From Micavibrio sp. (GTDB lineage Bacteria; Pseudomonadota; Alphaproteobacteria; Micavibrionales; UBA2020), in contig JAPWJZ010000004.1 in the NCBI GenBank assembly GCA_028283745.1, forward strand, positions 62,001-126,000: 64,000 bases of DNA, in the 5' to 3' direction. The position numbers and the translations under genes were made by a program. Shown piece after piece: positions 57,176-64,000 of the stretch. The notes under the pieces are model-generated. The model had not been told where the DNA came from and made no database searches. It was given only the letters and a program-made list of their open reading frames with translations. Numbering within the stretch: position 1 is the stretch's first letter; each line of letters starts with the position of its first letter.

Positions 57176-59502
57176 GCCCGCACCGCCTGTAATGCCTTCA
57201 AAATATTTTCAGGTGTCGCGGGGGCCGTGAGCGGCGGCACCGCGCCTGTTCCCGCCGCCGCAACAGCATCGCGCAGCGCAAGGAAAACGCAAATCGCCAG
57301 CATCAACGGCGGCTCTCCCACGGCTTTTGACCGGTAAATGGTTTCTTCGGGGTTGATGGCATCAAACAGCCGCACGCGAAAATCCGCCGGCATGTCGCGG
57401 GAGGTTGGAATTTTATAGGTGCTGGGCGCGTGGCTTTTCAGCGCGCCTTTTGCGTCCCACCACAATTCTTCGGTGGTGAGCCAGCCCATGCCCTGCACAA
57501 AACCGCCTTCCACCTGCCCGATGTCGATGGCGGGGTTGAGCGACTGCCCTGCATCGTGCAGCACATCGCAGCGCAAAACTTTATGCTCGCCGGTCAAGGT
57601 GTCCACAACGACTTCGGCAAGCGCCGCGCCGTAGGCAAAGTAATAAAACGGGCGCCCCTTGCCGGCGGCGCGGTCCCAGAAAATTTTTGGTGTTTTGTAA
57701 TAACCGGTGGAGGAAAGCGAGATGCGGTTGACATAGGCCAGCTGCACCAGTTCCTGAAAGCCCAGCAGTTTCTCGCCCGCGCTGACGGTATTGCCATTGA
57801 ACGCAACATCCGCCGCCTGCACATCAAAATGCGTGGCGGCAAAATCGCGCAGGCGGTTGCGAATGGTCAGCGCAGCCGCTTCCGCCGCCTTGCCGTTCAG
57901 GTCAGCGCCGCTGGAGGCTGCGGTGGCCGATGTATTCGGCACCTTTGATGTATTGGTGGCTGTAATACGCACGCGCGCAAGGTCAATCTGGAAGACATCT
58001 GCAACCACCTGGCAGACCTTCGTGTGCAGCCCCTGCCCCATTTCCGTGCCGCCGTGGTTGACCTGCACGGTGCCGTCTTTATACACATGCACCAGCGCGC
58101 CCGCCTGATTAAGCATGGTGAGCGTAAAACTGATGCCGAATTTCACCGGCGTGAGCGCGAGGCCTTTTTTAAGAATTTTATTATCGGCGTTGAATTTTTT
58201 AACTGCCGCAACGCGCGCGGCATAGTCGCCGCTTTGTTCAAGATCGGTAATAATATCGCCAATGATGTTATCTTCGACCGTCATGCCGTAATGGGTCGTG
58301 CAGCGGTCTTTTAATGCGCCCTTGGCGTCGTAAAAGTTTGCACGGCGCACTTCCAGCGGGTCGCGCCCAAGGTGGCGGGCAATGCCGTCAATCACGTATT
58401 CAATTGCCAGCATGCCCTGCGGGCCGCCAAAGCCGCGGAAGGCGGTGTTGGAAACCTTGTGCGTAAAACAGCGGTAGCTGGTAACTTTCGCGTCCTTCAA
58501 ATAATAGCAATTATCCGCATGGAACATGGCGCGGTCGGCGATGGCGTTTGATAAATCGGGGCTCATGCCGCAATTGGCGGCCTGCACAAATTCAATGCCG
58601 TCTATCACGCCGTTATCATCAAACCCGACGTCATAGCGGATGTTAAAGTCATGCCGCTTGCCGGTCATGATCATGTCGTCGTCGCGGTCGAGCCGTAATT
58701 TTACAGGGCGGTTGCTGGCGCGGGCCAGCAGGGCGGCGATGCAGGCAAAAATGGATGCCTGGCTTTCCTTGCCGCCAAAGGCACCGCCCATGCGGCGAAT
58801 TTCAACAGTGACAAGATGGTCGGGAATTTTAAGGCAGCGCGCAATAAGGTGCTGCACTTCCGACGGGTGCTGGGTGGATGACCAGCAATGTATTTCGTTA
58901 TTTTCCAGCGGCGTCGCCAGCGCGATCTGGCCTTCAAGGTAAAAATGGTCCTGCCCGCCGATGTCAAGGTCGCCGCTGAGGCGATGCTTCGCCCGCGCCA
59001 GCGCGGCGGCACTATCCCCCTGCTGCATGACATAGGTATCGCCGACGAATTTTTCGGCCTTGATGGCATCATGCACGTTCAAAATGGCTGGCAGTTCTTC
59101 ATAAACCACCACCGCCAGTTTTGCGGCCTTGCGGGCAATTTCAATGGTGTCTGCCGCAACCGCCAATACTGACTGCCCGGCGTACAACACCTCCGTTTCC
59201 GCAAAAATGGGGTCGCCCGCGAAAACCGGCGCGGCGTCATTCACGCCCGGAATATCGGCGGCGGTCAAGACAGCATGCACGCCCGCAATGCGGCAGGCGG
59301 AAATATCGATGCTTTTTACTTTCGCATGCGCGTGCGGGCTTTGCAGCACATACGCGGCAAGACAGCCGCGCGGCTCCAGAATATCGTCGGTATAGGTTGC
59401 GGCGCCGGCAACGTGCAAATGCGCGCTATCATGCTGCTTAGCCTGGCCCATACCGCCATCGACCGGGCGCTTTTGCGCGACAGGCGCGGTTTTATCCTGC
59501 AT
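57172..59502 (-). CDS. xdhB: Xanthine dehydrogenase, molybdopterin-binding large subunit
   Basis: A 776-aa Moco subunit that hydroxylates hypoxanthine and xanthine. It carries FGGKESQ near residue 234, NHGGTEMGQGLHTK and the C-terminal VGEPPLML with the probable catalytic glutamate. Length matches bacterial XdhB. The start (MQDKTAPVAQKRP) is typical. It overlaps the tail of the xdhA reading frame, discussed under xdhA. With XdhA it forms the heterotetrameric enzyme in the cytosol. Confidence 0.96.
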   Translation of the reverse strand: MQDKTAPVAQKRPVDGGMGQAKQHDSAHLHVAGAATYTDDILEPRGCLAAYVLQSPHAHAKVKSIDISACRIAGVHAVLTAADIPGVNDAAPVFAGDPIFAETEVLYAGQSVLAVAADTIEIARKAAKLAVVVYEELPAILNVHDAIKAEKFVGDTYVMQQGDSAAALARAKHRLSGDLDIGGQDHFYLEGQIALATPLENNEIHCWSSTQHPSEVQHLIARCLKIPDHLVTVEIRRMGGAFGGKESQASIFACIAALLARASNRPVKLRLDRDDDMIMTGKRHDFNIRYDVGFDDNGVIDGIEFVQAANCGMSPDLSNAIADRAMFHADNCYYLKDAKVTSYRCFTHKVSNTAFRGFGGPQGMLAIEYVIDGIARHLGRDPLEVRRANFYDAKGALKDRCTTHYGMTVEDNIIGDIITDLEQSGDYAARVAAVKKFNADNKILKKGLALTPVKFGISFTLTMLNQAGALVHVYKDGTVQVNHGGTEMGQGLHTKVCQVVADVFQIDLARVRITATNTSKVPNTSATAASSGADLNGKAAEAAALTIRNRLRDFAATHFDVQAADVAFNGNTVSAGEKLLGFQELVQLAYVNRISLSSTGYYKTPKIFWDRAAGKGRPFYYFAYGAALAEVVVDTLTGEHKVLRCDVLHDAGQSLNPAIDIGQVEGGFVQGMGWLTTEELWWDAKGALKSHAPSTYKIPTSRDMPADFRVRLFDAINPEETIYRSKAVGEPPLMLAICVFLALRDAVAAAGTGAVPPLTAPATPENILKALQAVRA

Positions 59503-60932
59503 GGCTGTAAAATCCGCGTGGCGGTTTCGGGAGCCGTGGTTTCAATAAAGAAGCGCTGCAGCAGGTTGCGGGCAATATTGGCGCGATATTCGGCGGAGGC
59601 GCGCACATCGGTCATCGGCTGGTAATCTGCGGCCAGCTGCGCTTGCGCTTGCGCCAGCGTATCGCCGTTCCACGGACGGCCTTTCAGCGCGGCCTCGGTT
59701 TTATCGGCGCGTTTCGGCGTGCCCGCCATGCCGCCGAAGGCGATGCGCGCATCCTGTACCACGCCGTCTACAATATTCAGCGCGAAGGCGGCGCAGACGG
59801 CGGAAATATCCTGGTCGAAACGTTTCGAGACTTTGTAAACGCGGAACTGCACGCTGTCCGGCTTCGCGGGAACGATAATTTTTTCGACAAACTCGCCGGG
59901 CTTGCGGTTCTGCTTGCGGTAGGCGATGAAATAATCTTCAAGTTCCAGCACGCGCTCCCCCGCCTTTGACCGCAGCACAACCTTCGCGCCAAGGGCGATG
60001 AGCGGCGGCGGGCCATCCCCGATGGGAGAGCCGTTGGCGATATTGCCGCCAATGGTGCCGGCATTGCGTATATGGAGCGAGGAAAAGCGGGACAGCATGT
60101 CTTCCATGCTGCTGTCATACTTCGACAGTGCAGAAAAAGCATCCTGATACGTGACCGCCGCGCCAATTTCGAGCCCGCCGTTGCCGGTGCGGATGTGGCG
60201 CAGCGCCTCGATATTGCCGGTATAGACAAAAACCGGAATATCCATGTGCATTTTCGTGACCCAAAGGCCGACATCCGTGCCGCCCGCCAGCAGCGTGGCA
60301 TCCGGGTAAATCGACAAAACGCTTGTCAGGTCTTCGATGCTGCGGGGGGAATAGAATTTTCCTTCCGGCGTTTGGTAGGTAAGCATGGTTTTACGCTGTA
60401 TGCCTGCCAGCATTTTTGCATTCGACGGCAGGGCGCGGTCTTCCGCTTTATTGGCAATGCGCGCGGCATCAAGGATCGGGCGGTAGCCCGTGCAGCGGCA
60501 GAGGTTGCCCGCAATCGCATCGTGAATATCCGCGTCATTCGCATCGGCCGTGTTGTTCACAAGCGTGCTGAGCGCCATGACGAAGCCGGGCGTGCAAAAA
60601 CCGCATTGGGAAGCATGGCATTTCACCATGGCATCCTGCACGGGTGTCAGCTGACCTGCGGCGGCGCTGAGGCGCTCGACCGTTACAACTTCGCGGCCGT
60701 CCAGCGTCGGCAGGAAAGCGATGCAGGCATTGATGCTTTTGTAGGCAACCTTGCCGCCGTCAAGGCGGCCGATGGCGACGGTGCAGGCGCCGCAGTCGCC
60801 TTCCGCGCAGCCTTCTTTTGTGCCGGTTAAATGAACGGCAGTGCGCAGGTATTGCAGCAGCGTCATGGACGGCGGCAGGCCGGTTACGTCGTGCAGTTGC
60901 CCGTTGAGGATAAAGCGAATGCTGTCAGCCAC
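59316..60932 (-). CDS. xdhA: Xanthine dehydrogenase small subunit (Fe-S/FAD), with aberrant C-terminal extension
   Basis: A 538-aa reading frame with two [2Fe-2S] domains (GCAEGDCGAC, C42/C47/C50; CGFCTPGF; CRCTGYRP) and an FAD domain (about 190-470; GGTDVG, GTIGGNIANGSPIGD). The GTG start at 60932 has AGGA upstream. XdhA should end near residue 475, but here no stop occurs and the frame runs 187 bp into xdhB, encoding about 60 low-complexity, basic residues that are xdhB out of frame. One frame away, TAA at 59492-59494 would end xdhA with an 11-bp overlap of the xdhB start. A frameshift near the end, real or from assembly, is likely. Confidence 0.9.
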   Translation of the reverse strand: MADSIRFILNGQLHDVTGLPPSMTLLQYLRTAVHLTGTKEGCAEGDCGACTVAIGRLDGGKVAYKSINACIAFLPTLDGREVVTVERLSAAAGQLTPVQDAMVKCHASQCGFCTPGFVMALSTLVNNTADANDADIHDAIAGNLCRCTGYRPILDAARIANKAEDRALPSNAKMLAGIQRKTMLTYQTPEGKFYSPRSIEDLTSVLSIYPDATLLAGGTDVGLWVTKMHMDIPVFVYTGNIEALRHIRTGNGGLEIGAAVTYQDAFSALSKYDSSMEDMLSRFSSLHIRNAGTIGGNIANGSPIGDGPPPLIALGAKVVLRSKAGERVLELEDYFIAYRKQNRKPGEFVEKIIVPAKPDSVQFRVYKVSKRFDQDISAVCAAFALNIVDGVVQDARIAFGGMAGTPKRADKTEAALKGRPWNGDTLAQAQAQLAADYQPMTDVRASAEYRANIARNLLQRFFIETTAPETATRILQPCRIKPRLSRKSARSMAVWARLSSMIARICTLPAPQPIPTIFWSRAAVLPRMCCKARTRMRK

Positions 60933-61020
60933 GGCAATTCCTAAATATAAAATAATTACAAGACGATACCGTTTTTACAGGAATAAGTCACCTTAAAATG
61001 TTACGATAACCGCCGGTTAA

Positions 61021-62058
<1,038 letters not shown>

Positions 62059-62069
62059 CCGCGGAAGGG

Positions 62070-62093
62070 AAAAAGCCGCGTAACTTGCGGCTT
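62070..62093 (-). terminator. Terminator for the minus-strand GH13 gene
   Basis: AAGCCGC (62073-62079) pairs with GCGGCTT (62087-62093) around loop GTAACTT. On the minus strand it is followed by TTTTT. It overlaps the GH13 stop and lies between convergent genes, so it probably ends minus-strand transcription; it could also help end adenine-deaminase mRNA. Confidence 0.65.
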
Positions 62094-63741
62094 AAGGCTG
62101 AGGACCAGACGCCGCCTTGCGCTTGATTGCGGGGGCGGCGTTTGAATTTGCCGCCTTCGGCGCGGGTGCGGCGGGCACGGGCGTGTGGAAAATGCGCACA
62201 TCCGCAATCGGCATCGCGGGCTGGCCTGCATTTGCGCCGTGGCAGACGAGGCCTTCTTTTTCGAAGGCGGCGCGGTTGGCGTCCGTCAGCGCGACAGGGC
62301 CCTTCTCCGGCTTCTGGTTCATGACCAGCACAATATCGGCCTTTTTCACGTTGGTATCGGCATCGATGAATTCGACACGGACGCGGATAAGGCCGCCATC
62401 CTGAATGGTGCCGTATTCCTTCATCACAGGGCGGCAATTATCCAGCTGCAGGTCTTCCTTCAGCTGGTTTAGGTCGCGGATGCGGTTTGAGATATCGCGC
62501 GTCGTGCCCTGCAGCGCTTCCAGCTTCTGCCAGTCGGCGGGCGATACCTGCCCTTTAAAAACGCCGTTCTGCTTTTCATTGCAGAATTCATAGCCCATCT
62601 GCATATAGCTAGAGTTGCCGCCAAGGACGGAAAGTGCGTAATTGCGGATAGAAATTTCCGCCGTTGCCTTGTCCTGCCGTGCGGTGTCGTTGAAAATTTT
62701 GGACAGCGGCTTTTTAATTGCCCCCGCCAGCGTATCCACCGTGTCATGCGTATCGGGGGAGCCGGCGCCGCCGTATTTCGACATTTTCTGCACGCGCGGT
62801 ACTTCATCCTTCGGCATCCAGTCGGATTTAAAATCCCACCAGAAGAAGCCGAGCATGCCAAGGTCAAACGCCGGGCGGTCATTGCCGTTATCATCGGTAA
62901 TGACCGCGTTGGACAGGCGCTGCACTTTATTCTGGTCGAGGCACAGCGTTTCCGCCATGAAAACCGTTTCGGGTACGCGTGAATGCGCGTAAGTAATCAA
63001 TTCCTGCCAGCTTTCCGGCGGGATAAGATAGGCGGCATCACAGCGGAAGTTAGTGAAACCGTTGTCGATATGCCAATCAATAACCTGCTTGAACAGGCCC
63101 TTGTGGTTTTCATCCCCGTATACAAAATAACGGCGCGCTTCGGGGGATGAATAGTTTACCTGCGCCACATCCGTCCACGGATCTTCAGCGGGCCCGCCGA
63201 ACAACAGGCCAAGGTTTTCGGTGCGGCGAAACTTGAAGTGCATTTGCTTGGTTTCATCGCCGTCTTTATATGACATGCCGATGACCTTGCCGCTATCGCT
63301 GTGAATAACGTCGTATTTGCCGTTTACCTTGGCTTTAAGCGCATCAATAGCTGCATTTTCTTCAAACACCAGTGGGTGGTCGGCTGCAACATGGTTAAAA
63401 ACAAGGTCGGCATAAAGGCTGATGCCTTTTTCCTTCGCCTGCGCCGCGAAATGGCGCAGGTGCTCGCGGTCGCGCTCCGCATCGCCGCAGGAAAATTCGG
63501 GGTCGAGCTTGAAATGATCTCGCGCGGCGTAATAACTGCCGCCCAGAACTTTGTCGGTATTGTGGACTTTCTTCTCAATCCCGCTGGTGACCGACATGGG
63601 GCTGAACCACAGCGCGTTGAATTTCATGTCGGCGGCGCTATCAAGCAGCCACGAGTTTCCATCCGGCGTATCCATACCCGACCAATCGCGGATGGAGCCC
63701 GTCAGCCTCGGCGGTACGTAATAAATGCGATGACCCGTCAC
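62092..63741 (-). CDS. GH13 alpha-amylase family protein
   Basis: A 549-aa glycoside hydrolase with a GH13 barrel. Catalytic residues are D235 (FRCDAAYL) and E264 (FMAETL), with the third acid D333 in SPDTHDT; DLVFNHVA (about 112-119) is conserved region I. The C-terminal domain (about 430-530) is beta-rich. No signal peptide, so it acts in the cytosol, perhaps on glycogen or maltodextrins, or as a transferase. The tail APKAANSNAAPAIKRK resembles tails of the VWA protein and M3 peptidase. It is divergent from another GH13 gene and convergent with adenine deaminase. Confidence 0.88.
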   Translation of the reverse strand: MTGHRIYYVPPRLTGSIRDWSGMDTPDGNSWLLDSAADMKFNALWFSPMSVTSGIEKKVHNTDKVLGGSYYAARDHFKLDPEFSCGDAERDREHLRHFAAQAKEKGISLYADLVFNHVAADHPLVFEENAAIDALKAKVNGKYDVIHSDSGKVIGMSYKDGDETKQMHFKFRRTENLGLLFGGPAEDPWTDVAQVNYSSPEARRYFVYGDENHKGLFKQVIDWHIDNGFTNFRCDAAYLIPPESWQELITYAHSRVPETVFMAETLCLDQNKVQRLSNAVITDDNGNDRPAFDLGMLGFFWWDFKSDWMPKDEVPRVQKMSKYGGAGSPDTHDTVDTLAGAIKKPLSKIFNDTARQDKATAEISIRNYALSVLGGNSSYMQMGYEFCNEKQNGVFKGQVSPADWQKLEALQGTTRDISNRIRDLNQLKEDLQLDNCRPVMKEYGTIQDGGLIRVRVEFIDADTNVKKADIVLVMNQKPEKGPVALTDANRAAFEKEGLVCHGANAGQPAMPIADVRIFHTPVPAAPAPKAANSNAAPAIKRKAASGPQP

Positions 63742-63905
63742 GAAACAACTCTGCTGAATTTTATTATTGCATTATAGTAACCAAAACCGCGCCCAAGACA
63801 ACCGCTTTGCGCTGGCAAAAGTTTCATTCTTGCCGTAATTTCAATACTGCACCGCAGCAGAATTATTGCAGCGCAACAAACTCCAGCTTTGAAATGGTGA
63901 TGGCC

Positions 63906-64000
63906 ATGACCGCACAACCCGCAAAAATATCGACGCAAAAAGAAGCCGGCACCGAATGGTGGCGCGGCGCAGTGCTGTACCAAATTTACCCGCGCAGCTT
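63906..64000 (+). CDS. GH13 alpha-glucosidase-type protein, N-terminus only
   Basis: The start of a second GH13 enzyme, cut by the window edge. WWRGAVLYQIYPRS is the typical opening of alpha-glucosidase, oligo-1,6-glucosidase or amylosucrase-like enzymes. Start may be ATG 63900 or 63906; no strong ribosome site distinguishes them. The 158-165 bp between this and the divergent GH13 gene should hold both promoters. Pairing of two GH13 genes suggests maltodextrin or glycogen processing. Confidence 0.8.
   Translation, partial: MTAQPAKISTQKEAGTEWWRGAVLYQIYPRS

Overview
The window looks like a chromosomal segment of a GC-rich alphaproteobacterium. The supporting signs are a heterodimer-type M16 peptidase, a GTAC/GTTC-N7 direct-repeat SOS-like box before a Y-family polymerase, an XdhA/XdhB/XdhC set with its own cysteine desulfurase, a TamA/TamB pair, and a De Ley-Doudoroff galactose pathway with an IlvD-type dehydratase. 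This assignment is an inference from gene content; no rRNA, tRNA, CRISPR array, insertion sequence or prophage was seen. Genes are densely packed, with many ATGA overlaps, so most form short operons.

Layout. 0-3.9 kb: two GNAT-fold proteins, then proB-proA. 3.9-10.0 kb: mutarotase, sugar-acid dehydratase, KDPGal aldolase, KDGal kinase, SMP-30 lactonase and an SDR dehydrogenase, together a complete galactose-to-pyruvate route without a transporter. 10.2-14.2 kb: two LuxR-type regulators without a LuxI, and a response regulator/hybrid kinase pair. 14.3-20.1 kb: Y-family polymerase, FecR-domain protein, a radical SAM/E1-like (RfbH-type) two-gene operon, and an ankyrin protein. 20.2-25.2 kb: tamB and a tamA-like gene with a lipobox. 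25.2-30.9 kb: a VWA-like protein, a divergent adenylosuccinate synthetase homologue, a lipoprotein esterase and a glycogen-debranching type glucosidase. 30.9-33.4 kb: a REC-kinase and two stand-alone receiver proteins. 33.4-41.0 kb: an SbmA/BacA-like ABC transporter, then an operon of half-length FadL-like protein, membrane Nudix protein, HAD phosphatase and fused M16 peptidase. 41.2-44.6 kb: an alpha/beta hydrolase, a tiny ORF and an M3 oligopeptidase.

44.8-55.1 kb holds the most distinctive unit: ten minus-strand genes with gaps of 27 nt or less. In order they are SPFH/SHOCT, two DUF4178 zinc-ribbon proteins, a 46-aa membrane peptide, DUF350, membrane spermidine synthase, Tat-exported FAD amine oxidase, a polytopic membrane protein, SpeD and a copper P-type ATPase. 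It reads as an envelope polyamine system coupled translationally to copper export. 55.2-62.1 kb: a purine unit (cysteine desulfurase, xdhC, xdhB, xdhA, and divergent adenine deaminase). 62.1-64.0 kb: two divergent GH13 enzymes, one cut by the window edge.

A second notable signal is regulatory. An inverted repeat TATRCTC-N5-GAGYATA occurs as helically phased copies in the promoters of the radical SAM operon and of the VWA gene, with the same layout relative to -35/-10-like hexamers. A half-site lies before the small LuxR gene.
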